A stretch of 64,000 nucleotides of DNA from Zobellia alginiliquefaciens. GTDB taxonomy: Bacteria > Bacteroidota > Bacteroidia > Flavobacteriales > Flavobacteriaceae. Under the pieces are notes generated by a model. That model did not search any database. It was not told where the DNA came from and saw only the letters and a program-made list of their open reading frames with translations. The stretch lies in assembly GCF_029323795.1 (NCBI RefSeq), contig NZ_CP119758.1, forward strand, positions 4,836,001 through 4,900,000, read 5' to 3'. A program made the position numbers and the translations under genes. Positions 26,151 through 36,057 of the stretch are shown here, piece by piece (positions within the stretch are counted from its first letter, which is position 1; each line of letters begins with the position of its first letter).

Positions 26151-28544
26151 ATGGCCAAAAAGAAAACAACGACAACCAAAAAAAAGGCAAGCCCCAAAAA
26201 AGCTAGCTTCACGGTATCTAAAAAGAACAAGATTATTTTAGGAAGCTTGCTGATCCTTTTCAGCATGGCTTTATTCTTCTCGTTCGTCTCCTTTTATTTT
26301 ACGTGGCAAGACGACCAGAGTCTATTGTCTGAATTTACCAATAGAAATGAACAAGCTAAAAATCTGCTTAATAAATTTGGTGCTAGTGTTAGCCACTTCT
26401 TTGTTTATAAAGGTTTTGGAGTTGCTTCCATTATTCTAACCATTCTAGTCTGCATCACCGGATTACACCTCTTTTTGAGCTTAGAAAGAAAGGGGCTTCT
26501 CAAAAAATGGATTTGGGGTCTTATTTTTATGATTTGGATATCTATTGCGTTAGGTTTCCTAGCGGACTCACAACCTCTGCTTGGTGGTGTCGTAGGTTAT
26601 GAAATGAACGATTTTCTACGAGATTACACCGGAAACATTGGTGTTGTTCTTATTCTACTGTTTGGACTTGTTTTTATTTTAGTTCGTTTCTTTCATTTTA
26701 CACCAGAGGGAATGGCCCAGTCTTTCAGGAAAAAATCATCTTCATTAAAATCCGAGCTCAGAACAAGTTCAAAAGAAGCATCCGATACTTTAAAAGATGT
26801 ACAGGAAACCATAAAGAAAAAAGAAAAAGAAGAACCTGTTGTTCTTGATACGTACACCCATAAGAAAGATATTCCTCCCCTTGAACCTGAGAACGAGGTT
26901 ACTTTAGATGATTTTGAGATTTCCGTTCCCGTTGAGGAAGAAACTACCGAAGAGTTAGCAATGGAAGTGGAGAAAATTGTTGAAGAACAGGAAGAGACCG
27001 ATAATATAGCCGATAAGTTAGTTGAGGATTTTGGTGAGTTCGATCCTACCCTAGAACTTGGCAATTACAAGTTCCCCACCATAGAGCTCCTAGACCAGCA
27101 TGGTGTTACCGGTGGAATCACTATTAATCAAGAAGAACTTGAGGAGAACAAAAATAAGATTGTAGAGACGCTTAAAAACTACAAGATTGGAATCTCACAA
27201 ATTAAAGCAACTATTGGCCCCACCGTTACACTTTACGAAATTGTGCCCGAGGCCGGGGTTAGAATTTCCAAGATTAAGAACTTAGAAGATGATATTGCCC
27301 TTTCGCTTGCCGCTCTAGGTATACGAATTATTGCCCCTATTCCTGGTAAAGGAACTATTGGTATTGAAGTACCGAACAAAAATGCGACAATCGTTTCTAT
27401 GCGGTCCGTTGTGGCCTCAAGCAAGTTTCAAAAAGCAGAAATGGAACTGCCGATCGCTTTTGGCAAGACCATTAGTAACGAAACATTTGTAGTGGATTTG
27501 GCGAAAATGCCTCACCTTTTAATGGCAGGTGCTACCGGTCAAGGTAAATCAGTAGGTCTAAATGCCGTTCTTACCTCCCTCCTTTATAAAAAACATCCGG
27601 CAGAAGTCAAATTTATTCTGGTCGACCCGAAAAAGGTCGAACTTTCGATTTATAATAAAATTGAAAGACACTTCTTGGCAAAATTACCCGACTCCGAGGA
27701 AGCTATTATTACGGATAATGCCAAGGTAATCAATACCTTGAATTCACTCTGTATAGAAATGGATGACCGGTATGAACTCTTAAAACACGCCCAAGTACGT
27801 AACCTTAAGGAGTACAACGTTAAATTTAAGGCACGTAAATTAAATCCAAACGACGGACATAAATTTCTACCCTACATCGTTCTGGTCATAGATGAATTTG
27901 CAGATTTAATAATGACTGCAGGTAAGGAGGTAGAAACCCCAATTGCACGTCTTGCTCAATTGGCAAGGGCAATCGGTATTCACTTGATAATTGCAACGCA
28001 GCGGCCGTCGGTAAACGTGATAACCGGTATCATAAAAGCAAACTTCCCTGCCAGAATAGCATTTAGGGTAACCTCTAAAATTGACTCCAGAACTATATTG
28101 GATGCGCAAGGGGCTGACCAGCTTATTGGTAGAGGTGACATGTTGTACACACAGGGTAACGATGTTACCCGTATACAGTGTGCTTTTGTTGACACACCGG
28201 AAGTTGCCAAGATTACAGATTATATAGGCTCGCAACGTGCCTATCCAAATGCACATGAACTGCCAGAATATACAGGCGAGGACTCTGGCACAAGTATTGA
28301 TGTAGATATAGCGGACAGGGATGCTTTGTTCCGAGATGCCGCCGAAGTAATTGTAACGGCACAACAAGGTTCTGCTTCCTTAATTCAAAGAAAATTAAAA
28401 TTGGGGTATAACCGTGCAGGGCGTATCGTAGACCAGCTAGAAGCTGCGGGTATTGTAGGGCCGTTTGAAGGCAGTAAAGCCAGACAAGTTTTGGTGCCAG
28501 ACCTTATTGCACTAGACCAATTATTAAGCAACGAGAGCTCCTAA
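26151..28544 (+). CDS. ftsK: DNA translocase FtsK
   Basis: 797-residue septal DNA pump that segregates chromosome termini during division. Lys-rich N-terminus, four hydrophobic helices in residues about 25-190, an acidic linker (about 200-310), then the RecA-like motor with Walker A GATGQGKSVGLN at about residue 460, Walker B VLVIDEFADLIM and IATQRPSVNVITG. The C-terminal winged-helix gamma domain (RKLKLGYNRAGRIVDQLE) is present, so recognition of polar DNA motifs is likely. First gene of ftsK-lolA-lptF-ribBA with gaps of 24, 10 and -4 bp. Confidence 0.97.
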   Translation: MAKKKTTTTKKKASPKKASFTVSKKNKIILGSLLILFSMALFFSFVSFYFTWQDDQSLLSEFTNRNEQAKNLLNKFGASVSHFFVYKGFGVASIILTILVCITGLHLFLSLERKGLLKKWIWGLIFMIWISIALGFLADSQPLLGGVVGYEMNDFLRDYTGNIGVVLILLFGLVFILVRFFHFTPEGMAQSFRKKSSSLKSELRTSSKEASDTLKDVQETIKKKEKEEPVVLDTYTHKKDIPPLEPENEVTLDDFEISVPVEEETTEELAMEVEKIVEEQEETDNIADKLVEDFGEFDPTLELGNYKFPTIELLDQHGVTGGITINQEELEENKNKIVETLKNYKIGISQIKATIGPTVTLYEIVPEAGVRISKIKNLEDDIALSLAALGIRIIAPIPGKGTIGIEVPNKNATIVSMRSVVASSKFQKAEMELPIAFGKTISNETFVVDLAKMPHLLMAGATGQGKSVGLNAVLTSLLYKKHPAEVKFILVDPKKVELSIYNKIERHFLAKLPDSEEAIITDNAKVINTLNSLCIEMDDRYELLKHAQVRNLKEYNVKFKARKLNPNDGHKFLPYIVLVIDEFADLIMTAGKEVETPIARLAQLARAIGIHLIIATQRPSVNVITGIIKANFPARIAFRVTSKIDSRTILDAQGADQLIGRGDMLYTQGNDVTRIQCAFVDTPEVAKITDYIGSQRAYPNAHELPEYTGEDSGTSIDVDIADRDALFRDAAEVIVTAQQGSASLIQRKLKLGYNRAGRIVDQLEAAGIVGPFEGSKARQVLVPDLIALDQLLSNESS

Positions 28545-28568
28545 AGAGCTATTAACTTAAAAAGTAAA

Positions 28569-29213
28569 ATGAAAAAGATTTTTTTAGTACTTACCCTTGT
28601 ATTAGTATCGAACGTAACTTTTGCACAAAATTCAGAAAAAGCAAAAGCGTTATTGGAAGACGTTTATGCCAAGGTGAAAAGCTATGATAATATTTATATA
28701 GATTTTAAATATGTCCTCAATAATTCAGAGGCTGGTATAAACCAAGAAACCCGTGGCGACGTCACCTTACAAGGTGATAAGTACATTGGTAATTTCTTTG
28801 GCACTACATTGTTATATGACGGTTCCAAAGTTTACACTATTATACCGGAAAACGAAGAGGTAACCATTGAGGATAAATCTAACGATGAGAATGCCCTTAC
28901 TCCGGCAAAAATGCTAACTTTTTACAGAGAAGGACATAATTATGAAATGGATATTCTTCAGAACGTAAACGGTAGAAAAATTCAGTATGTAAAACTTACG
29001 CCTATTGACACGAATTCAGAAATAAAGACGATTCTATTGGGTGTTGATGCTGAAACGAAGCATATTTACAAACTGATAGAAACTGGCGAAAATGGTACCA
29101 CTACCACCATTACCGTTAATTCTTTCAAAACTGACCAACCTTTGTCAAAAACCTTGTTTACTTTTGATGAGGCGAAGTACAAAAATGACGGGTACTACAT
29201 AGTAAGAAACTAA
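28569..29213 (+). CDS. lolA: Outer-membrane lipoprotein carrier protein LolA
   Basis: 214-residue periplasmic chaperone ferrying lipoproteins to the outer membrane. A signal peptide ends near VTFAQ (no lipobox), followed by the half-barrel pattern NIYIDFKYVLNN, GDVTLQGDKYIGNFFGTTLLYDG and a C-terminal beta-rich region. It follows ftsK by 24 bp, an arrangement common in flavobacteria, and precedes an LptF/G-type permease, so the operon combines envelope biogenesis with division. Confidence 0.93.
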   Translation: MKKIFLVLTLVLVSNVTFAQNSEKAKALLEDVYAKVKSYDNIYIDFKYVLNNSEAGINQETRGDVTLQGDKYIGNFFGTTLLYDGSKVYTIIPENEEVTIEDKSNDENALTPAKMLTFYREGHNYEMDILQNVNGRKIQYVKLTPIDTNSEIKTILLGVDAETKHIYKLIETGENGTTTTITVNSFKTDQPLSKTLFTFDEAKYKNDGYYIVRN

Positions 29214-29223
29214 TATTGCCACA

Positions 29224-30801
29224 TTGAGAATTCTAGACCGATATATATTATCGCGATTCCTTTCTAATTTTTTGAGTTCGTTCGTAATATTGATGTTCAT
29301 CTTCATATTTCAGACGATATGGTTGTTTATTGATGATTTTGCAGGGAAGGGTCTTGATATTGTTATCATAGGGAAATTTTTCTTTTACATGATGCCCAGT
29401 TTAACGGAGAAGGTACTGCCATTAACCGTTATCCTTGCTTCTATTTTAACTTTTGGGACACTAGCAGAGAATTATGAGTTTGCAGCAATGAAAGCCTCAG
29501 GTATTTCATTGCAACGCTCAATGCTAAGCCTTATTATCTTTATGGTAGGATTAGGTGGTGTCACTTTTTATTTTGCCAATAGCGTTATTCCCGCCTCAGA
29601 GCAGAAAATCTACAACATGCGCCGTAACATTGCCAAGGTAAAACCAGCTGCGGCAATTGAAAAAGGGGTGTTTAGCGACTTTGAGGGAATGAGCATAAAA
29701 GTTGATGAGAAGTACGGCGAAAAAGACCGTTTCCTCAAAAATGTAATTATCCATCAGAAAACTCCTGCCAATGTCAATAGCACTGTAATCAAGGCGAAAA
29801 CGGGAGAGTTAATCAGTAGTGAAGAATCAGAACTTATTCAGTTGGTACTTCGTGACGGTCATGATTACCGTGATATGGATAAGAAAAAAAGTACCGAAAA
29901 AAGGAAATATCCATTTACTCAAACCCATTTTGAAATTTACCGGATGAACATTGAAATCCCGGAAATGGAACAAGACCTTGAGGAGGAGAATGTATCCAAC
30001 CGAGAGAAGATGAAAAACGTTTCTCGTTTAATAAAGGATATGGATTCTCTTGAGACGGATAATAAGAGAATTGTTCAGGCTTTCTCAAAAAACATCGTCT
30101 ACCGTATGGGAGGTTTTATCCCTCTTACGCCAAAAGATACTGCGGCGTCAAAAAAAATGAAACTCCTAAAGGAGAAAGAGCCATCTAGTAAAGAAACAAC
30201 AGCTGAGAAAAATAGTCTTGATACTCTTAAAGCTGAAAATGAGATTCAAGAGGATGTAAAAATAGATTCACTGTCCAATTCTACTGAGGTAGATGAAAAA
30301 ACACCTCCTACTGATATCATCACCTTATTTAAAGATTGGCAAAAAGTACAGGTCATGAATTCTGCCAAAAATTCAGTTTCTAATATTATGACCTCTATTA
30401 ACGGTAAGAAACAAGAATTAGGCAAAAGGTATGAAATACACCGTAGGCACGTCTTCTCACTGCACGATAAATATGCGCTTGCCCTTTCATGTATTATCCT
30501 ATTTTTTGTTGGCGCACCCTTGGGGGCTATTATCCGCAAGGGTGGTATAGGCCTACCTATGGTAATTGCCATATTATTATTTCTCGTTTATTACTTTATG
30601 GGAGTTTTTGCAGAAAACTACAGCTATAAAGGAAATATTCACCCTATTATAGGAGCGTGGCTACCATCTATGGTTATGTTACCTTTAGGTATTTATCTAA
30701 CAAGACAAGCCACTGCCGATCAGGGAATGATGAATTTTGGAAACGTAATAGACCTTTTCAAACGATTTTTTTCAAGAAAAGACAAAACTGAAGAAGAATG
30801 A
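29224..30801 (+). CDS. LptF/LptG family permease
   Basis: 525-residue inner-membrane subunit of the LptB2FG lipopolysaccharide exporter. N-terminal helices begin at LDRYILSRFLSNFLSSFVIL, the periplasmic beta-jellyroll lies in the middle, and the C-terminal helices include LALSCIILFFVGAPLGAIIRKGG, the family signature. A coiled, charged insertion of over 100 residues (about 240-375) makes it longer than the ~360-residue E. coli proteins. The start is TTG, supported by the immediate RILDRYIL match. The stop overlaps the ribBA ATG (ATGA). Confidence 0.93.
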   Translation: MRILDRYILSRFLSNFLSSFVILMFIFIFQTIWLFIDDFAGKGLDIVIIGKFFFYMMPSLTEKVLPLTVILASILTFGTLAENYEFAAMKASGISLQRSMLSLIIFMVGLGGVTFYFANSVIPASEQKIYNMRRNIAKVKPAAAIEKGVFSDFEGMSIKVDEKYGEKDRFLKNVIIHQKTPANVNSTVIKAKTGELISSEESELIQLVLRDGHDYRDMDKKKSTEKRKYPFTQTHFEIYRMNIEIPEMEQDLEEENVSNREKMKNVSRLIKDMDSLETDNKRIVQAFSKNIVYRMGGFIPLTPKDTAASKKMKLLKEKEPSSKETTAEKNSLDTLKAENEIQEDVKIDSLSNSTEVDEKTPPTDIITLFKDWQKVQVMNSAKNSVSNIMTSINGKKQELGKRYEIHRRHVFSLHDKYALALSCIILFFVGAPLGAIIRKGGIGLPMVIAILLFLVYYFMGVFAENYSYKGNIHPIIGAWLPSMVMLPLGIYLTRQATADQGMMNFGNVIDLFKRFFSRKDKTEEE

Positions 30802-31940
30802 GTATCGATATGGAAAAGAAAATTCAATTGAATACTATTGAGGAAGCCATTGATGAAATCAGAAAAGGGAAAGTCATCATAGTAGTTGATGATGAGAATC
30901 GTGAAAACGAAGGTGATTTTCTAGCTGCTGCAGAATTGGCTACACCGGAAACGGTGAACTTTATGGCTACACATGGTAGAGGACTAATTTGTGCTCCGCT
31001 AACCGAAGGCAGATGTAAAGACTTGGGCCTTCATATGATGGTCAATAATAATACAGACCCTATGGAGACGGCTTTTACCGTATCTGTGGATTTGCGCGGA
31101 GGTGGCGTTACAACGGGCATCTCAGCTTCGGATAGGGCCAAAACTGTACTTGCCCTCACTAAAAACGATACAAAACCTCATGATTTGGCACGTCCCGGTC
31201 ATATTTTTCCATTAGTAGCCAGAGAAGGTGGCGTACTCAGAAGAACCGGTCATACTGAGGCTGCTATTGATTTTGCTAGACTTGCAGGTTTAAAACCTGC
31301 GGGCTATATCGTGGAAATTATGAACGAGGATGGTAGCATGGCTCGCTTACCGCAACTCCTAAAGGTTGCTAAAAAATTTGACCTCAAAATTGTTTCTATA
31401 GAAGATTTGGTAGCCTATAGAATGGAGCATGATAGCTTAATTGCCAAAAAGGAGGATTTTGATATTGAAACGCGTTTCGGGAAATTCCGTTTACGAGCTT
31501 ACCAACAGACTACGAACAACCACGTTCATATTGCGTTGACCAAGGGTACTTGGAATAAGACTGATACGGTACTGACCCGCATCAATTCAACTTTGGTAAA
31601 CAATGATATTTTAGGCACGCTTACCAACAATCCTGATGCTAAGCTTGAAGATATGTTCAATGCCATTAACAAAGAAGGAAAAGGTGCTATAGTCTTTATA
31701 AATCAAGATGCACAGTCGCTTAATTTACTATCTCGATTAACGGAGTTGAAAGAACTTCAGAAAAAAGGAATTAAAAAAGCGCCAAAAATTGATATGGATG
31801 CCCGTGACTTTGGTATTGGAGCCCAAATTCTTCATGATTTGGATATTGCTAAAATGAGGGTTTTATCCAACTCCCCACAAACCAAGCGCGTAGGTATTGT
31901 TGGTTACGGTTTGGAAATTGTTGAGTACGTAGCGTATTAA
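30798..31940 (+). CDS. ribB: 3,4-dihydroxy-2-butanone 4-phosphate synthase with degenerate GTP cyclohydrolase II domain
   Basis: Riboflavin synthesis. Residues 10-205 form a complete RibB domain: VVDDENRENEGDFL and RPGHIFPL with ARTGHTEAA-like text (RRTGHTEAAIDFARLAG) provide metal and substrate ligands. Residues 226-380 align with GTP cyclohydrolase II (ARDFGIGAQILHDL, NSPQTK, GYGLEIVE), but the zinc-binding C...CxC segment is replaced by RINSTLVNNDILGTLTNN with no Cys, and RQEGRGIGL is replaced by NQDAQSLNL. The second activity is therefore probably lost and a separate RibA is expected elsewhere. Last gene of the ftsK operon; only 21 bp separate it from the convergent HTCS gene. Confidence 0.93.
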   Translation: MSIDMEKKIQLNTIEEAIDEIRKGKVIIVVDDENRENEGDFLAAAELATPETVNFMATHGRGLICAPLTEGRCKDLGLHMMVNNNTDPMETAFTVSVDLRGGGVTTGISASDRAKTVLALTKNDTKPHDLARPGHIFPLVAREGGVLRRTGHTEAAIDFARLAGLKPAGYIVEIMNEDGSMARLPQLLKVAKKFDLKIVSIEDLVAYRMEHDSLIAKKEDFDIETRFGKFRLRAYQQTTNNHVHIALTKGTWNKTDTVLTRINSTLVNNDILGTLTNNPDAKLEDMFNAINKEGKGAIVFINQDAQSLNLLSRLTELKELQKKGIKKAPKIDMDARDFGIGAQILHDLDIAKMRVLSNSPQTKRVGIVGYGLEIVEYVAY

Positions 31941-31961
31941 GGTTTCACATTAAATTGCGCT

Positions 31962-34900
31962 TTATTTTATCAACTGACTTGGTGGATAACCAAATTGCTT
32001 TTTAAAGCAACGGCTAAAATATAAAGGATCACTAAACCCAATAAGGGTGGTGACTTCGGATACATTATATTTCTTTGTTCGTAGTAGTTCTGCCGATTTT
32101 TTTAGGCGAATGGTTCGTATAAATTCATTAGGAGCCAAATCCGTAAGCTCCTTTACTTTCCGGTATAGCTTTGATGAACTCATACCTAGTGACTTGCAAA
32201 GCAAGGAAGTATTTAGTTCACTATTATCCATATTTTCATGGATTAAATTGGTCAAATTTTCCATGAACGATTGATCAATAGGTGAATGCGTCAATGTATT
32301 TACCTGACTTTCTATTTCCTCTGAAAACCTACTTTTCAGTTCTTTTCTAGAATTGATGATATTTTCAATTCTCGTTTTTAGCAATGACGGGTCAAACGGT
32401 TTCACCAAATAGCCATCAGCACCGGAGCTATACCCTTTTATTTTATCATCATTATCAGATAAGGCCGTTAAAAGAATCACGGGAATATGGCTGATTTCCG
32501 CATCGTTCTTAAGAGCTTCGCAAAACTCCAGTCCAGTTTTAACCGGCATCATAACATCTGCAATACAGATAGCAGGTTTTACGTTTAGGCAGACCTCCAA
32601 CCCTTTTTCTCCGTTTTCAGCTTCAAAAACTTTATAATAATCAGAGAGGTAATCTACCAAGTAGTTTCGTAATTCGGCATTATCCTCAATTATTAAAATT
32701 CGCTCTTTTAAATGCGTACTTTGAATGATTTTCTTTGCAGTAATAAGCTGCGGTGATTCTTCAACCACTTGGCTCTTTTCATAATCAAAGATTTCATTTT
32801 CTTCATAAGCCCCTCTCCCAATGGGAAGTTTTAATGTAAAAACACTGCCCTTGTTCAGCTCACTCTCTACTACTACTACCCCTTTATGCAGAGCAACTAA
32901 GGCGCGTACTAATGAAAGTCCAATTCCTGAACCCGTATTAAGGCTCGTACTATTGGAAGCTTGATAAAAACGAGAAAAAATCTTCTTTTGACTTTCTTTA
33001 GGAATTCCTATACCATCATCACTCACTTCAACCATTAAAAAAGTACCTCCCTCCTCTTCTTTCGCATCTATAAAAAGGTCTACATGTCCATAATTATGGG
33101 TAAACTTTAAGGCATTGGACAAAAGATTATACAGCATTTTATCATACTTATCCCGGTCTATATATCCCTTAATTTTCTCATTCTCCGAAATTAGGTTAAA
33201 GTTAATTTTTTTATCATCCGCCAACTCCTCAAATGAACGAAACGTATTTTTAGTGTACAGGAGAATATCCGTCTTGGTTACTTTTAAGCGAAGTTCCCCT
33301 GATTGTGCTCTTCTAAAATCCAATACTTGATTCACTAAATTCAATAATCTATTGGCATTTTGGTGAATAAGATTATATCTACTCTGTTGAAAATAATTCC
33401 CGGAGTCTTTTCCATCTTCGATCAGCTGTTTTGCCGGACCAAGAATCAGGGTAAGGGGAGTTCTTAATTCGTGTGAAATATTGGTAAAGAAACGCAGCTT
33501 TTCGTTGTTCAGTTTCTCATCACGTTCCCGTTTCACCTTCTCCATTAACCATTGCTGTTTTAAAACAATACGCGCTCTTACCTGCTTCCGAATAAGGTAA
33601 AAAGCCAAAGCCAGAACCAATAGCAAAAGAAAGAATGCTTTATAGGTAAACCAGAAAGGCGGGAGTATTTCAATTTTGTATGAAGCAGCATCACTCCATA
33701 CCCCATGACTGTTCATGGCCTTTACTTTAAATACATAATCGCCAGAAAACAAATTGGTGTATTGTACGGTTCTTTGCCGTACATCTACAGTATTCCAGTT
33801 TTCATCAAAACCTTCTAAAATATAGCTATACTTATTCTGTCTTCCGTTAACGTAAGACGGACTTGAAAATGTTAAAGAGAAGTTCTTATTTGCATTTTGA
33901 AGCTGTAAGCTCCTGCTCAAATTTATATCCGTTTTAAGTATTTGTTGACCGTTAACAACCGAACCTATTTCAACAGCTTTGTTCTGCACCCTAATATTTG
34001 TAATTACCGGTTCCGGGGCGTATTCGTTTACAGAAAGTTCTTTTGGGGAAAATGTAATAACACCCTCTTTCCCACCAAGGAACATATGGGTATCATCTGC
34101 ATAATAAAAGCCTCTGGTACTAAAAATATCTAAACGATTTCCACTTTCTGTATGATATAATTTTAATTCCTTAGCCTCAATATCATATTTACCCAAATTA
34201 TTGTTGTTCATATTCAACCAGAGAAATCCGTTCTTTTTAAAAACGAGATTTGTAATCCAACGGTCCGTTAACCCGTCTACCTCCATTATGGGTAAAAAAT
34301 CATCAATTGTGGCGTCATAATAAGAAAGCCCTTTACGCGTAGCTGCCCAGATTTTACCGGTTTTATCAATTGCAATATCGCTTACATTGCTATGGGGCAA
34401 CCCTAACTTCACATCCAACTTTGCTTCATAGGCCTTTACCTGTGTTGTTTTGCTATCATAGGAATAAGCTCCCATTTGGGTAGCAAACCAAATAACCCCA
34501 GTATCACTAACTTTTACCGTATTGATATCCAGGGAAGGTAATAATTGACCATAGGAATCATCTATTTTTTTTGTTTTTAAATCTAAAATAACTGCTCCTT
34601 CCCCATGCGAAGCAATAACCATTTTGTCTTTCTCAAATGGCTCAAAAGCTAAAATTGGAGCATGTTTAAAACCTACGTCAATTACTCTATCTGTCCTGTT
34701 CTGGTAGTCATAAATCAATATTTTTCCGTTCCAAAGACCACAATAGAACGTTTTTCCATCTATGGAATACATACTTGCTATATCTTTGTTTGTATGGTAT
34801 AGAGGGATGTAATTTTCTCCCTTGGAAATAAATAAACCATTGTGTCTAGTCGCCACAATTATTTTACCATCAAAAGTTTTTGAAAAATCCCGAATACGAG

Positions 34901-35999
34901 GAGCTTGATTATCTATATACCTACTAATTGAAGTATTATATTGAAACTGATTTTCAAAAGGGTCGTATTTATCCAAGCCTTCTTCCGTACCCACCCAAAG
35001 TACGCCGGAATCATCAAAATAAAGAGCGGAAACCAAATTATCTACTAAAGAGTCATCATCCGATAATTCAGAAAAATACCAATGATATTTCTGTTTCTGT
35101 ATATCTTCCAAAGCATCAACTTGTAGAATACCTCCTAAAGTCCCTACCCAATATTTTCCGTTAGAGGCTTGGGCTATGGATATAAAATACGGGCCTAACT
35201 TATCCCTCACATCTGGATCGTCAATAAGCATATTTTCAAAACGGTCTTCTTTTGTATTCAGCTTATACAGCCCATTCCTACTTCCCACAAAAATATCCGA
35301 CTTATGGTCTTCGTAGACAAAATTTACATAAGGGTTAGGCTCTTTTGTGTTTTGGCCCACTAATGCATACTGTTTGATTTGAACAATTGCCCCTACGTTA
35401 TCCAAAGAGATTCTAGCTATGGCAACATCGCCATAACTCCCCACCCATAAGCGACCTTTGGAATCTTCAAAAATTTCTTTGACATACGTAAAATCATCCA
35501 GCGGAATTTTACTGAATTTTTGGGTTTGTGAATCGTAGATAAATAAACCTTGGTCTTTAGTCCCTACCCACACTCTTTTAAACGAGTCTATATGAACGGA
35601 CCTGATTTCGGTATCCTGTAGTGAGCTAGCATTTTTGGCATCGGGCAAAAAAACCGTGAATTCATATGTGTTTAAATCAAGAAGAGTAAGCCCGTTACGC
35701 GTCCCAATCCACAACTGGTTGGCTTCGCTATTAAACTCCAACGCGGTAATATCATCATTAGGAATTGTGTTTTCCGATGGAGAAGCACTGGTGTACGATT
35801 TAAACTCGTACCCATCAAAACGGTTTAGACCAGAAAAAGTACCGAACCAGAGAAAGCCATCATTATCCTGAACAATGTGCCTAACCGAATTATGCGAAAT
35901 ACCGTTAGCATCATTGTAATGTTCAAACTTTAAGGATTGCCCGCATAGGTTCCATAAAGAGAATATCAACCAAAAAAGATATGTTAATCGGTAGCTCAT
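31962..35999 (-). CDS. Hybrid two-component system regulator (HTCS)
   Basis: 1345-residue one-protein sensor-regulator typical of Bacteroidota glycan loci. Signal peptide, then two-component-propeller repeats (about residues 25-650; NDGFLWFGTFSGLNRFDGY is a clear unit), a Y_Y_Y domain (about 690-785), one transmembrane helix (about 790-810), histidine kinase with H-box FFTNISHELRTPL (about 840), receiver (about 1098-1215) with phospho-Asp in CIADVMMPVKTG, and a C-terminal AraC-type DNA-binding domain. The propellers would bind an imported oligosaccharide in the periplasm and switch on the adjacent susCD-enzyme genes. It is the last gene of that locus, 58 bp after GH92. Confidence 0.96.
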   Translation of the reverse strand: MSYRLTYLFWLIFSLWNLCGQSLKFEHYNDANGISHNSVRHIVQDNDGFLWFGTFSGLNRFDGYEFKSYTSASPSENTIPNDDITALEFNSEANQLWIGTRNGLTLLDLNTYEFTVFLPDAKNASSLQDTEIRSVHIDSFKRVWVGTKDQGLFIYDSQTQKFSKIPLDDFTYVKEIFEDSKGRLWVGSYGDVAIARISLDNVGAIVQIKQYALVGQNTKEPNPYVNFVYEDHKSDIFVGSRNGLYKLNTKEDRFENMLIDDPDVRDKLGPYFISIAQASNGKYWVGTLGGILQVDALEDIQKQKYHWYFSELSDDDSLVDNLVSALYFDDSGVLWVGTEEGLDKYDPFENQFQYNTSISRYIDNQAPRIRDFSKTFDGKIIVATRHNGLFISKGENYIPLYHTNKDIASMYSIDGKTFYCGLWNGKILIYDYQNRTDRVIDVGFKHAPILAFEPFEKDKMVIASHGEGAVILDLKTKKIDDSYGQLLPSLDINTVKVSDTGVIWFATQMGAYSYDSKTTQVKAYEAKLDVKLGLPHSNVSDIAIDKTGKIWAATRKGLSYYDATIDDFLPIMEVDGLTDRWITNLVFKKNGFLWLNMNNNNLGKYDIEAKELKLYHTESGNRLDIFSTRGFYYADDTHMFLGGKEGVITFSPKELSVNEYAPEPVITNIRVQNKAVEIGSVVNGQQILKTDINLSRSLQLQNANKNFSLTFSSPSYVNGRQNKYSYILEGFDENWNTVDVRQRTVQYTNLFSGDYVFKVKAMNSHGVWSDAASYKIEILPPFWFTYKAFFLLLLVLALAFYLIRKQVRARIVLKQQWLMEKVKRERDEKLNNEKLRFFTNISHELRTPLTLILGPAKQLIEDGKDSGNYFQQSRYNLIHQNANRLLNLVNQVLDFRRAQSGELRLKVTKTDILLYTKNTFRSFEELADDKKINFNLISENEKIKGYIDRDKYDKMLYNLLSNALKFTHNYGHVDLFIDAKEEEGGTFLMVEVSDDGIGIPKESQKKIFSRFYQASNSTSLNTGSGIGLSLVRALVALHKGVVVVESELNKGSVFTLKLPIGRGAYEENEIFDYEKSQVVEESPQLITAKKIIQSTHLKERILIIEDNAELRNYLVDYLSDYYKVFEAENGEKGLEVCLNVKPAICIADVMMPVKTGLEFCEALKNDAEISHIPVILLTALSDNDDKIKGYSSGADGYLVKPFDPSLLKTRIENIINSRKELKSRFSEEIESQVNTLTHSPIDQSFMENLTNLIHENMDNSELNTSLLCKSLGMSSSKLYRKVKELTDLAPNEFIRTIRLKKSAELLRTKKYNVSEVTTLIGFSDPLYFSRCFKKQFGYPPSQLIK

Positions 36000-36057
36000 A
36001 AAGGTAATTGTGACTACAATTTAGAGTTTTAAAGAACAACACCTAATAATCAAGCAC

